Shown here one piece after another: positions 36,973 to 45,911 of a DNA stretch of 64,000 nucleotides. The DNA comes from DATEDA01 sp963744255 (GTDB taxonomy: Bacteria > Pseudomonadota > Gammaproteobacteria > Burkholderiales > SG8-39). Location of the stretch: NCBI GenBank assembly GCA_963744255.1, contig CAVUSZ010000054.1, positions 1-64,000 on the forward strand. Direction: 5' to 3'. The position numbers and the translations under genes are program-made. Under the pieces are notes generated by a model, which saw only the letters and a list, made by a program, of their open reading frames with translations, was not told where the DNA came from and made no database searches. Each line of letters begins with the position of its first letter. Within the stretch, counting starts at the first letter, position 1.

Positions 36973-38328
36973 ATGCCCCCGCTCGTGAAGCTCCTCGCCG
37001 CGGCTGCGCTCGCCGCAGCCTCCGCCGCATTCGCCGCGCTCCCGCTCGCAGTCGACGGCCAGCCGCTGCCGTCGCTCGCGCCAATGCTGGCGCAGGTCAC
37101 GCCGGCGGTCGTCAACATCGCGGTGCTCTCGCGCACCCAGGGTGCGAACCCCCTGCAGCGCGACCCGTTCTTCCGGCCGTTCTTCGATCGCCCGGACCGG
37201 CAGCAGCGGCAGGAACGGAGCGCGGGGTCGGGCGTGATCGTCGACGCCGGGCGCGGCCTGGTGATCACCAACCATCACGTGGTCAAGGACGCGCAGGAGA
37301 TCGTCGTCCTGCTGAAGGACCGGCGCGTGTTCAAGGCGCAGTTTGTCGGCTCCGATCCCGGGACCGACGTCGCGCTGCTGCGGATCCCGGCCGAGAACCT
37401 GACCGCGATCCGCCTCGGCGATTCGGACGCGGCGAACGTCGGCGACTTCGTGGTCGCGATCGGCAATCCCTTCGGCATCGGGCAGACCGTCACTTCCGGC
37501 ATCGTGAGCGCGCTCGGACGCGGCGGGGCCGGGATCGAGGGCTACCAGGAGTTCATCCAGACCGACGCTTCGATCAACCCCGGCAACTCCGGCGGCGCGC
37601 TGGTGAATCTGCGGGGAGAGCTGATCGGCGTCAACACCGCGCTCTTCGGTCCCTCGGGCGCGAACGTCGGGATCGGCTTCGCAATCCCGAGCAACATGGC
37701 GCGGGCGGTGATCGACCAGATCGTGCGCTTCGGCGAGGTCCGGCGCGGGCGGCTCGGTGTGGAGACGCAGGACCTGACCCCGGACACGGCGAAGCAGCTC
37801 GGGGTGACGATCTCCGAGGGTGCGGTCGTGCTGCGCGTCGAGAAAGGCTCGGCCGCCGAGCAGGCGGGGTTGCGCCCCAAGGACATCGTTACGGCTGTGA
37901 ACGAGCGCCCGATCCGCGCTTCCGGCGAGCTGCGGAACCGCGTCGGCCTCACGCCGATCGGCGAGGAGGTCGACATGACCGTGCTGCGCGAGGGCCGGCA
38001 GATCCACGTCCGGGCGCGCGTCGGCGAGCTGTTCCAGTCGACGAGCGTGGTCGGCGAGTCGATCCCGCAGCTCGCCGGACTGAAGGTCGCCGATATCCAG
38101 CCCGGCATGCCGATGCACGGGCGGCTGGAGGGCGTCTTCGTCGCCGGCGTCGACCGCGAGAGCGCGGCATTCAAGAACGGGCTGCGCGCCGGGGATGTTA
38201 TCGTCGGTGTCGGCGCCGCGCGGGTCGGATCGGTCAGGCAGTTCACCGACACGCTGCGCACGGCGGAACAGCCGCTCCGGGTCTCGCTCCTGCGCGGTGA
38301 CTACCGGATCACACTCGTCATCCGCTGA
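36973..38328 (+). CDS. DegQ/DegP-type periplasmic serine protease
   Basis: 451 residues. Signal peptide (LLAAAALAAASAAFAALP), trypsin-like domain with the triad His (ITNHHVV), Asp (GTDVALLRI) and Ser (NPGNSGGALV), then two PDZ domains (about 265-350 and 360-450). Envelope quality-control protease of the HtrA family; the length and short LA loop resemble DegQ. A single gene between Moco genes and an aldolase. No heat-shock promoter recognised. Confidence 0.93.
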   Translation: MPPLVKLLAAAALAAASAAFAALPLAVDGQPLPSLAPMLAQVTPAVVNIAVLSRTQGANPLQRDPFFRPFFDRPDRQQRQERSAGSGVIVDAGRGLVITNHHVVKDAQEIVVLLKDRRVFKAQFVGSDPGTDVALLRIPAENLTAIRLGDSDAANVGDFVVAIGNPFGIGQTVTSGIVSALGRGGAGIEGYQEFIQTDASINPGNSGGALVNLRGELIGVNTALFGPSGANVGIGFAIPSNMARAVIDQIVRFGEVRRGRLGVETQDLTPDTAKQLGVTISEGAVVLRVEKGSAAEQAGLRPKDIVTAVNERPIRASGELRNRVGLTPIGEEVDMTVLREGRQIHVRARVGELFQSTSVVGESIPQLAGLKVADIQPGMPMHGRLEGVFVAGVDRESAAFKNGLRAGDVIVGVGAARVGSVRQFTDTLRTAEQPLRVSLLRGDYRITLVIR

Positions 38329-38338
38329 GGAGAACGAC

Positions 38339-39112
38339 ATGCCGCTCTTGATGGAGAAGGAAGCGAGGCCAGGGCGGGGGGGGCCTCTCACCGAAGCCGA
38401 GCGCGCGGCGCGCGTGGAGCTTGCGGCCTGCTACCGCGTCTTCGACCACCTCGGCTGGACCGAGCTGATCTTCAACCACATCACGCTGCGCGTGCCGGGC
38501 CCGGAGAGAGTCTTCCTCATCAACCCGTTCGGCCTGCATTACCGCGAGGTCACCGCATCGAGCCTGGTGGCGATCGACGTCGACGGCAACCCGGTGCGGC
38601 CGACGCCGTATCCGGTGAACCGCGCCGGCTTCGTCATCCACAGCGCGATCCATCGCTCGCTCCCCGAGGCGCACTGCGTGATGCACACGCATACCACGAG
38701 CGGGATGGGGGTCGCGTGCCTGAAGAGCGGACTCTCGCACTACAGTTTCAACGGCGCGCAGCTCTATGGCCGGGTCGCGTACCACGAGTTCGAAGGCATC
38801 ACGGTCGATGAGGGCGAGCAGGAGCGGATGCTCGCGAACATCGGTGACAAGCGCGCGGTGATCCTGCGCAACCACGGCCTGCTGGCGTGGGGGTCGAGCG
38901 TGCCGGAGGCGTTCATGACGCTGTGGACGCTGCAGCGCGCGTGCGACGTGCAGGCGGCGTCCGCGGCGATGGGCGCGATGAACCCGGTCAGCGAGCGTGC
39001 GCTGCATCAGGCGGTGCGGGAGGCCGGACCGGCGGAGCAGGGAGTCTGCGACCTCGTGTTCGCGGCGCTGGTGCGCGCGATCGAAGCGAAGGATCCCGGC
39101 TACAAGCAGTAG
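38339..39112 (+). CDS. Class II aldolase/adducin-family protein
   Basis: 257 residues. Zn-dependent aldolase fold: LGWTELIFNHITLRVPG, the metal-binding HTHTTSGMGVAC and the third His in LRNHGLLAWG. Acts on sugar phosphates or similar hydroxy-ketones; substrate unknown. GAGGAGAACGAC precedes the ATG. Ten bases after the protease stop, likely one operon. Confidence 0.9.
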   Translation: MPLLMEKEARPGRGGPLTEAERAARVELAACYRVFDHLGWTELIFNHITLRVPGPERVFLINPFGLHYREVTASSLVAIDVDGNPVRPTPYPVNRAGFVIHSAIHRSLPEAHCVMHTHTTSGMGVACLKSGLSHYSFNGAQLYGRVAYHEFEGITVDEGEQERMLANIGDKRAVILRNHGLLAWGSSVPEAFMTLWTLQRACDVQAASAAMGAMNPVSERALHQAVREAGPAEQGVCDLVFAALVRAIEAKDPGYKQ

Positions 39113-39200
39113 GGGGAGGACGCGGCTGTCGCCGCTACGGCGGCCACCGGCGCGCGGCGCAGACCTGTCCCGCGAGGCGATCGCCTTGGCGAACGCATCC

Positions 39201-39293
39201 CGCCCGGTGGGGCCGACCGACGCCGTCGCACGCCAGATCGCGGCGAAGCTCTCGCAGCGCCTCGGTCAGCAGGTCATCGACGACGCCGCGCCG
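39201..39293 (+). pseudogene. Bug-receptor internal fragment
   Basis: RPVGPTDAVARQIAAKLSQR and LGQQVIDDAAP match the first conserved block of Bug receptors (GGPTDxxAR...LGQxVIVENR). Start, signal peptide and the whole remaining protein are missing. It is fused in frame to a histidine-kinase fragment. Confidence 0.5.
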
Positions 39294-39339
39294 GTGCGGC
39301 GGGCACGATCGGCGCCGGCACGGTTGCGCGGGGCGAGCC

Positions 39340-39563
39340 ATGAGGGCGAAGGCATCCCGCCGGAGGCGATGCCGCGCCTGTTCGAGCCGTTCCAGCGCTT
39401 CGGCGTCGAGCGCCATCCCGAGATGGACGGCAGCGGGCTTGGGCTCGCGTTCGTCAAGGCGGTGGCGGACAAGCACGGCGGGAAGGTTACGGTGGCGAGC
39501 GAACCGGGACGCGGATCGCGGTTCACGCTATGGATTCCGGCGTGCGCGGCGCACGCGGGCTAG
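39340..39563 (+). pseudogene. Histidine-kinase ATPase-domain remnant
   Basis: GIPPEAMPRLFEPFQRFGVE, GSGLGLAFVKAVADKHGG and VASEPGRGSRFTLWIPA are the G1/F/G2 boxes of a sensor-kinase HATPase_c domain, ending at a normal stop. The N-box, DHp domain and sensor are missing. The fragment follows a Bug-receptor piece without a start codon of its own, so it is a scar of deletions. Confidence 0.6.
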
Positions 39564-39572
39564 GCCGGCTAG

Positions 39573-39791
39573 GCCGGGCGCTCCACGCGCGTCTTCGCCG
39601 AGCGGGTCCTCTCGTTCCGCGGGCCCCGATCGCTGCAACCGGTGCTCGCGCGGCCCGACCTCGATGAGTTCGGCAAGCAGTTCGGGCTGGAGGTGCATTT
39701 CTCGAGCCCAAAGGCGCTCGCGAAGCTTCGAGGCATACGCGAACGAATGGCGAGCCTCATCAAGGCGATCGGGTGCAGCGCGGAGTCGTGA
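39573..39791 (+). other. Startless open frame, possible gene remnant
   Basis: RVFAERVLSFRGPRSLQPVL, DEFGKQFGLEVHFSSPKALA and RGIRERMASLIKAIG have protein-like composition and end at TGA, but no start codon exists upstream. Probably the 3' end of another lost gene. Family not recognised. Confidence 0.3.
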
Positions 39792-39860
39792 CGGCCTGCC
39801 GGGTCCACGTTGCCTGGCGAGCGCCGCAGTCGCAGCGGCGACGATCGTTCGCAGCGCGAC

Positions 39861-40154
39861 CTATTCCGGGTAGCCCGCTTCCCGCTGGTGACGGATGCGC
39901 AGAATGCGCGCCACGTCAAGGGCCGGCTCGAAGCGGTAGAGCGCGAGGTAACCGCTGCGGCCGCGCGAGATGACGAGTTCGCGCCGGTCCGGATCGACGC
40001 GACGGCCGATCTCCGGATGGTCCTGCAGGATTTCGATCGCGCTGCGGATCCGCCCGAGTGTCGCGGATGCCGAAGTCGGCGAGTACTCGAGCAGATGCTC
40101 GATGATGCGCTCGAAGTCGGCGAGGGCCTCCGTCGAGTAGATTACCTGCGCCAC
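39861..40154 (-). CDS. RelE/ParE-family toxin
   Basis: 97 residues from GTG 40154 (VAQVIYSTEALADFERIIEH). ParE/RelE fold: SASATLGRIRSAIEILQDHP, IGRRVDPDRRELVISRGRSG, YLALYRFEPALDVARILRIR. ParE toxins poison gyrase while RelE cleaves mRNA; the DxxRELVI...GYxxLYRF pattern favours ParE. The start overlaps the antitoxin end by 13 bases, the usual arrangement. A type II module in a decayed zone may be what has kept this locus. Confidence 0.88.
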   Translation of the reverse strand: MAQVIYSTEALADFERIIEHLLEYSPTSASATLGRIRSAIEILQDHPEIGRRVDPDRRELVISRGRSGYLALYRFEPALDVARILRIRHQREAGYPE

Positions 40155-40432
40155 CGGACGGCCCGCGGGCGCCTGGCAGCGCCGCCGCGCACCTTGGCGC
40201 CGAGATACGCGTGCACCTCCTCCATCGCGTAGCCGGTGCCCGATTTCATCATGCGCTCGTCGGCACGCACGGCGTCCCCGAGGAAGGCCTGCCGGCGCTC
40301 GGCGGCCTCGACGTGATCGGCGAGCGCCCGGACCATCAGCGCGTGCGCCGACTCGCCGGAAAGGCGTGCGAGCTTCTCGATCCGGCTCTTCAGGCTGCGC
40401 GGAAGCTTGAGGCTCGTCGCGGATACGCTCAT
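40142..40432 (-). CDS. RHH (CopG-like) antitoxin
   Basis: 96 residues. N-terminal ribbon-helix-helix (VSATSLKLPRSLKSRIEKLA, SGESAHALMVRALADHV) and a C-terminal arm (MMKSGTGYAMEEVHAYLGAK) that would cover the toxin. ATG at 40432. Autoregulation is supported by an inverted repeat lying on the -10 of its promoter. Confidence 0.88.
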   Translation of the reverse strand: MSVSATSLKLPRSLKSRIEKLARLSGESAHALMVRALADHVEAAERRQAFLGDAVRADERMMKSGTGYAMEEVHAYLGAKVRGGAARRPRAVRWRR

Positions 40433-40450
40433 TGCGTCGGTACCGGGGTT

Positions 40451-40489
40451 GGGTAGTCAAATAGTACTACCCGGAATCGAGAACCTCAA
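40451..40489 (-). promoter_or_regulatory. Toxin-antitoxin promoter with overlapping operator
   Basis: On the minus strand TTGAGG (40489-40484) and TACTAT (40466-40461) are separated by exactly 17 bases. The inverted repeat GGGTAGT...ACTACCC (40451-40457 and 40466-40472, 8-base spacer) covers the -10. This is a typical site for RHH antitoxin repression. Confidence 0.75.
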
Positions 40490-40583
40490 GATTCGCGCCG
40501 CGGGATCCGCGCACGCGCCGCCCCGACAACCGTCCGGGGACTTCGAGGCCCGGGCGGCTATCTGGCGAGCGCCTTGCTCGGAT

Positions 40584-41435
40584 TCATCCTGCGGCTTCCT
40601 TTCTTGCAGGTGGGGAAAGAGTCCTGCCGCGGAACTCGCGCACGTCGACCTCCATCGCTCCGAGCCCTTCGCAGGCCGCACGCAGGCGGTCGCCCGGCTT
40701 GATCGGTCCGACGCCCGCAGGCGTGCCGGTGAAGAGCACGTCGCCGGGGTGCATGGTGTAGAAGCTCGTGGCGAACTCGATCAGGCGCCTCACCCCGAAC
40801 AGGAGGTCCGAGGTGTTGGTGTTCTGCCGCAGCTCGCCGTTCTGGTGCAGCGTGAGCTGCAGCCTGTCCGGATCCGGGATCTCGTCAGCGGTCGTCAGCC
40901 AGGGACCGAGCACGGTGTAGGTGTCGATCGACTTGCGGAAGCTGCGGTCCTCGGTGCCGCGCACCGTGATGTCGAGGCCCACGCAGTAGCCGGCGACGTA
41001 GTCGAGCGCCTCGTCGCGCGAGACCTCGCTCGCTTCCTTGCCGAACACGACCACGAGCTCGACCTCGTAGTCGGTGCGCCGGTCGAGGAAGCGCTGCGCG
41101 ATGCCCGCGGCGGGACCGATCAGCGACGAGGTGGCCTTGAGAAACAGGCCGGCTCGGTCGATGTCCGGAATGTTGTGCCCGGGCGAGACGTTGCTCTTGT
41201 GCATCTCCTCGATGTGCGCGCGGTAGTTCACCGGCGCGGCCACGATCTTGCCCGGCGCGCGGACGGGCGCCAGGAGACGAACCGATGCGAGCGGGCGCTT
41301 CGCGCAGCGCGCCAGATTGAGGCCCGGGCGCAGTGCCGGGATGCAGGTATCCGGGTCGGACAGCTCGGTGACGTCGAACACCTGGTCGTCGCGGACGACG
41401 CCCACCCGGTTGTCGTCGAAGCGGCAGAGCTTCAT
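40584..41435 (-). CDS. Fumarylacetoacetate hydrolase-family protein
   Basis: 283 residues. FAH fold with the metal-binding set: NYRAHIEEM, FLKATSSLIGPAAGI, DYEVELVVVFGKEAS, GYCVGLDITVRG and the C-terminal DVLFTGTPAGVGPIKPGDR. In a gentisate route the expected activity is fumarylpyruvate or maleylpyruvate hydrolysis to fumarate/malate and pyruvate. Last gene of a minus-strand operon starting with gentisate dioxygenase. Clean frame. Confidence 0.9.
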   Translation of the reverse strand: MKLCRFDDNRVGVVRDDQVFDVTELSDPDTCIPALRPGLNLARCAKRPLASVRLLAPVRAPGKIVAAPVNYRAHIEEMHKSNVSPGHNIPDIDRAGLFLKATSSLIGPAAGIAQRFLDRRTDYEVELVVVFGKEASEVSRDEALDYVAGYCVGLDITVRGTEDRSFRKSIDTYTVLGPWLTTADEIPDPDRLQLTLHQNGELRQNTNTSDLLFGVRRLIEFATSFYTMHPGDVLFTGTPAGVGPIKPGDRLRAACEGLGAMEVDVREFRGRTLSPPARKEAAG

Positions 41436-41449
41436 TCCCGTCTCCCTGT

Positions 41450-42141
41450 TTAACGGTGGCGCAACGAGGTCATGACGTGGGAGACGGTGTAGGCGGCTGG
41501 GATCGTGCCGTCCGCCGCGCCTCGCTCCCCCAGTTGCGAGAGCAGCCCCGCCGCTGCGCCCGCCGCCAGTTCCGCGCTGAATGCCTCGACAAGGATCGAC
41601 CCAGTCGGCGCTGGCGTCGGCGCCGCCGCGGCGCAGCTTCTCCTCGTTGGTCAACGGCTTCACCGTCGAGGCGTCCTTCTGCAGCAGGTGGGCGCCGACC
41701 ACGCCCTCCTTCTTCGCGAGCTCGGGCAGGACCTCGTCGACGAGCCAGGATTGCAGCGCCCGCTCCTTGCCCGGCTGCGGCGCGAGACGGATCGTGAGCA
41801 TGCCCCCTCCGACGCCCTCGCCGTGGCTCGCCGCCACGCGGCACAGCGTCCGGCTCAGGCGGCAGTTCGCCATGACGCGCTTCGACCAGTGCGTCGGATT
41901 GTTGAGGCGCTCCAGGTACGGCGCCGAGGTCGACACGGCGATGTCCTCGAGCTCGTAGAGCACGAAGCGCGGCTGCGGCGCTCGGATCGACGGCGCGGCG
42001 CAGCGCCGGCCGCGCAGAAAGCCGGGCACGCCCATGCGCTCCGGCAGGTGCTCGGTAGAGTGCCAGACGTCGTGCTGGCCGAGCATCGCCGGCGTCCATG
42101 TCGGCCCAGATCACGACCGCGGCTTTTCCAAGGAGCGCCAT
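41450..42141 (-). CDS. Conserved protein of aromatic clusters, frameshifted
   Basis: About 230 residues when joined. Starts MALLGKAAVVIWADM at ATG 42141 (AGGAGC just before), shifts near 42095 to HDVWHSTEHLPERMGVPGFL and YLERLNNPTHWSKRVMANCR, then shifts near 41600 to LVEAFSAELAAGAAAGLLSQ and ends HVMTSLRH plus one residue. The WHSTEHLPER and VPGFLRGRR pattern is that of a ferredoxin-like-fold family found beside catabolic genes; no enzyme function is established. The FAH gene follows 15 bases later. Confidence 0.55.
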
Positions 42142-42150
42142 GAACGGGCC

Positions 42151-43167
42151 TTACTCGGCTTTGATGTTGGCGGACTTGACGATCTTGCCATGGCGTTCGC
42201 GCTCGGCGGCGATCAGGGCCGCGAACTCCTCCGGCGACTTGCTCGGCGTGGGCTGGTTGACGAGATCCGCGAGCCGCTTCTGCACGTCCGGGGCGGCAAG
42301 CGCCTTCACGAATTCCGCGTGCAGCCGGTCCACCACCGCCTTCGGCGTGCCCGCGGGCGCCGACCATGCCGAACCAGGAATTGACTACCACGCCCGGGAT
42401 AGCCGGCTTCGGCCATGGTCGGCACATCCGGGAACGCCGCCGAGCGCTTGGAGTCGGTCACCGCGAGCGGGCGGATGCGGCCGTCCTTGATCATCGCCGA
42501 GACCTGGCTCGGGCCGTCGAACCCGTAGTCGAGCCGTGCGGCGAGCAGATTGGGCAGCAGGTCCGCGGAGCCCTTGTACGGCATGTGCACGGCATCGATG
42601 TTGGAGGCCTGCTTCCACATCTCGGCCGCGATGTGCGCGCCGCTGCCTACGCCCACCGAGCCGAACTCAGGCCGCCCTGCTTGCCTTTCGCCTGGGCGAC
42701 CAGATCCTTCACCGATTTCGCCGGGCTCGCCGCTGGCACCAGCAGCAGGTGCGTCGAAGAGTAGAGCAGCGTGACGGGCGCGAAATCCTTCTGCGGATCG
42801 TAGGAGAGGGTCGGATAGATCCACGGGTTGGTGGCGACGATGCCCTGGGAGACCGCGAGCACGGTGTGGCCGTCGGGTTTCGCGTTCTTGAGCGCGGCGG
42901 CTGCAACCTGGCCGTTGCCGCCCGGCTTGTTCTCCACGATCACCGGCTGGCCGATGCTCTCGGCGATCTTCGGCCCGAGTGGCGCGCCACCTGGTCGGTG
43001 CCGCCGCCCGCCCCGAAGGGCACCATGATGGCGATGGGCTCGGACGGAAATTGCTGGGCCGCGGCGAGGGCGCACAGCGAGCTGAGCGCGAGCGAGCCGG
43101 TGAACTCGAGAAGAGACCGGTGCCGAAGGCACCTGCTTTCCTGAATTCGAGGAGCCGGGCACGCCAT
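42151..43167 (-). CDS. Bug-family receptor, frameshifted
   Basis: Signal peptide and first block in one frame from ATG 43167 (SLALSSLCALAAAQQFPSEP, VPFGAGGGTDQVAR). A shift near 42965 gives IAESIGQPVIVENKPGGNGQ and ALKNAKPDGHTVLAVSQG. Another near 42660 gives VGVGSGAHIAAEMWKQ and MPYKGSADLLPNLLAARLD. A third near 42395 gives VVVNSWFGMV and the end MVDRLHAEFVKALAAP. Every block is family-perfect, so the breaks look recent or artefactual. Likely an aromatic-acid binding protein for this operon. Confidence 0.75.
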
Positions 43168-43219
43168 GGCGACGGGACTGCCGCTCTCGTATCGGTGCGA
43201 CCGACAAAGCGACGTCATC

Positions 43220-43350
43220 TCATGACCTGCGCCTATCCGCTGAATGAGCGTGCGCCCAGTCGGCATCGTTTCGGGTCTTGCAGAAAATCGATCGCCAGGC
43301 CGATGGTCGGCTACGTGCGAGGTGCCGATGCCGCCGATGATCCGTGCCAT
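43220..43350 (-). pseudogene. N-terminal scar of a class III extradiol dioxygenase
   Basis: An ATG behind a good AGGAGG begins MARIIGGIGTSHV, then (shifted) PTIGLAIDF: the start of LigB/protocatechuate 4,5-dioxygenase beta-type enzymes, whose first His is the iron ligand here (TSH). Homology ends after about 22 residues, and the frame runs on into the receptor gene. The remaining 250-odd residues are missing. Confidence 0.5.
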
Positions 43351-43430
43351 GTCGACCTCCTGCCGTTCGCGAAGGGTCAGCGCTCGCGCGCCGCGGGAGT
43401 TGAGGCTCGGCGGCGCTGAAGCCCGCGACC

Positions 43431-44665
43431 TTACTTATAGCGCTCTTGCCATGCGACGAGCTCCTCGCGCGAGATCACGTCCTCGATCGCTTCGAACGGC
43501 TTGCCGCCGGTACGCTCCTCGACCACGCGGATGATCGCGTCGGGCGCGATGCCGCGGTTCGCGAGCACGACGTCGGCGGTGGCCTGGAGGCGCTTCGCCT
43601 CGTACACCCTCATCGCTGCGGGCCAGTCGGCGTCGGCCGGCGAGGAGCCGCGGCCAGCGTGGTCGCATCGATGATCGCCTGTGCCGCACCGTTCGACCCG
43701 CGCGGCATCATCGGATGCGCCGCATCGCCGAGCAGCGTGATCCGGTCGGCGGTCCAGAAGGGCAGCGGATCCTGGTCGACCATCGGATACTCGTACACCG
43801 CGTCGGCCGCCCGCAGCACCGCCGGGATGTCCAGCCAGTCGTACTCGCAGTGCTCGAAGCTTCCGATGAACGCCTCGACGCGGCTCCGCCGGTTCCAGTC
43901 GCGCAGGCAGCTGGTCGTTCGGCCGCGACACCTCGATCACCCAGTTGATGAGCTGACGGCCCTCGCCGTCGATGTCGTTGCGGATCGGGTAGATGATGAG
44001 CTTGCCGGTCTCGTAGGTGCCGAGATACGCCATGCTCGCGCCGGTCGAGGAACGGCTTCCAGCGCGTCGGTGCCGCGGTACTGCGTCGTCGCCCTCGTAG
44101 CGCGGGATCGCCTCGGCCGGATGGAACTGCTGCGCGCGCGACCGAATGCACGCCGTCGCAGGCCACGGCGACCGCGCCGCGCACCGGCGGGAGCGCCACC
44201 CCGGTCGGGTCGACGAACTGCACCGTCACACCGCCAGCGTCCTGCTCGAGCGCCGACGCACTTGTGCCCGAGGGTGACCGTGTTCGGCCCGAGCCGCTCT
44301 CGCGCCGCGTCGTACAGCGTCGCGTGGAGGTCGCCGCGATGGATCGAGATCTGCGGCCAGTCGTAGCCGGCGAGCTGGCCCCGCGGCTCGCGATAGATGA
44401 GCTGGCCGTGGCGCGTGTAAGAAGCAGTACTCCAGGGTCGGGATACCCTTCTCGGCGAGGCAGCTTCTCCAGGCCGAGGGCGGAGAGCTCCTTGATCGCG
44501 TGCGGCAGGAGGTTGAGCCCGACGCCCAGGGGCTTCAGCTCCGCCGCCGCCTCGAAGATCCGGAACGGCACGCCTGCCTGTGCGAAGTGCCAGCGCGAAG
44601 GCGAGCCCGCCGATACCGGCGCCGATGATGATGAGTCGACGTCGCTTGCTCCGTCTGGTCTCCAC
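43431..44665 (-). CDS. FAD-dependent aromatic monooxygenase, frameshifted
   Basis: About 410 residues. GTG start, METRRSKRRRLIIIGAGIGG with the GxGxxG FAD site, then pieces in shifting frames: RTITVTLGHKCVG-like region, VAVACDGVHS, the second FAD motif LLGDAAHPMMPRGSNGAAQA, and a clean C-terminus VYEAKRLQATADVVLANRGI. Matches salicylate hydroxylase / 3-hydroxybenzoate 6-hydroxylase relatives. Next to gentisate dioxygenase, 3-hydroxybenzoate 6-hydroxylation to gentisate is the simplest role. At least five one-base breaks. Confidence 0.75.
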
Positions 44666-44671
44666 GCGCCC

Positions 44672-45711
44672 CTAGCCTCCTTCGACTCTTCGCGCAGGTG
44701 ATCGATGCGGGCGAGAAACTCGCGATCGGTCATCAGGAACAGGGTCGCGGGCCCGCGCGTCGCGTTGTGCTCGATCCACTGCCAGCGGGGCAGGGTGAAG
44801 ACGTCGTGCGGCTGCCACTCGAACTTCTTGTCGCCGACGCGCGTCTCGCCTTCGCCTTCAATCACGACCGCGATCGCGGTGCTCGTGGTGCGCGCCCGGC
44901 GCGGTCGCCGCGCCCACCGCGGGACGCAACGCGAAGCAGTCGATCGTCGGCATGATGGCGCCGCCGGTCGACGGGTTGATGTAGCGCAGGCGGCGCGAGC
45001 CGTCGGCTTCGGGCGGCATCGACGCGAGGACCTGGGCGACGCGGCTCCACTCGTAGCGGAAGAGCGGCGAATAGGGCACCTTGCTCTCGTGGCCCTCCGG
45101 CAGCACGCCGCCTTCGCGAAGCCCCGAGTCGGGCAGGGCGGCGATGCCGCGGTCGGGGATCGGCCCGGGTCCCAGCTCGAAGAACACGTCCCCGAGCTGG
45201 CGCGCGAGCGGGTAATCGAGCCCGTCGAACCAGACCATCCGGGTCTTGCCGGGGTGCTCGTGCTCGTGCCAGCTCATCGCCGGAGTGAGGATCAGGTCGC
45301 CGGGTTCCATGGCGCAGCGCTTGCCGTCGGTGATGGTCACCGCGCCGTCGCCGGCCATGACGAGACGGATCGCTGCGAGCGTGTGCCGGTGCGGCGGGGC
45401 GGATTCGCCCGGCTCGAGCACCTGCAACGCGGCGGATAGCGTCGGCGTCGTGAACACCGTGCCGTGGAAGGCCGGGTGGGTGAGCAGCAGCGCGCGCCGC
45501 TCGGCATCGTGCATGCTTACCTCGCGCGCGGCGCGCTCGATCAGGTCCGGTCATCGTCGACCAGGGCCAGATCATCGGCTCGTAGTACTGCGGCTCGCGC
45601 GTGTTGAGCGTCTTGTAGAGGTCCCACAGCGGCTGCGTGTTCACCGCCGCCATCGCGTCCAGCAGGCCCCGCGTGTCGTGCTTCGCCTCGCCCGCAATCG
45701 CCGGCGTTCAT
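44672..45711 (-). CDS. Gentisate 1,2-dioxygenase-like cupin, frameshifted
   Basis: About 343 residues. ATG with AGGAGG nine bases upstream; N-terminus AAVNTQPLWDLYKTLNTREP and YYEPMIWPW, a shift near 45540, then the cupin with iron ligands in PPHRHTLAAIRLVMAG, TPAMSWHEHEHPG and a second half YINPSTGGAIMPTID. A shift near 44870 leads to the second cupin EWQPHDVFTLPRWQWIEHNA. Opens gentisate to maleylpyruvate. First gene of the operon, right behind a promoter with an embedded operator. Confidence 0.82.
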
Positions 45712-45793
45712 CGGCCGTTTCCTCCTGATAGTGCGTGGTAGCGCGGTTCGCGGGCCGACCGGCGCGGCCCGATGTATGCAGACAATTACGTAC

Positions 45794-45815
45794 ACCAACT
45801 ATATGTGGTCGTCAA
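45794..45815 (-). promoter_or_regulatory. Gentisate operon promoter with MarR-type operator
   Basis: TTGACG (minus strand, 45815-45810) is followed at once by the imperfect palindrome ACCACATATAGTTGGT (45809-45794), which fills the spacer to a weak TACGTA -10. A near-identical layout precedes the decarboxylase-like gene next to the MarR gene. Confidence 0.55.
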
Positions 45816-45840
45816 GCCCCGGCGTGACACGAGATTCCGC

Positions 45841-45887
45841 TTGCGGCGGCCGGCGACCGCGCTATAATATGTACACCAACGATTGGT
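45841..45887 (+). promoter_or_regulatory. Promoter and operator of the Gfo/Idh/MocA gene
   Basis: TTGCGG (45841-45846), a 16-base spacer and TATAAT (45863-45868). Six bases on lies the perfect palindrome ACCAACGATTGGT (45875-45887), placed to block initiation. It shares ACCAAC with the two other operators. Confidence 0.6.
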
Positions 45888-45911
45888 CATGGCTTACGAA
45901 GGAGCCTTCCG

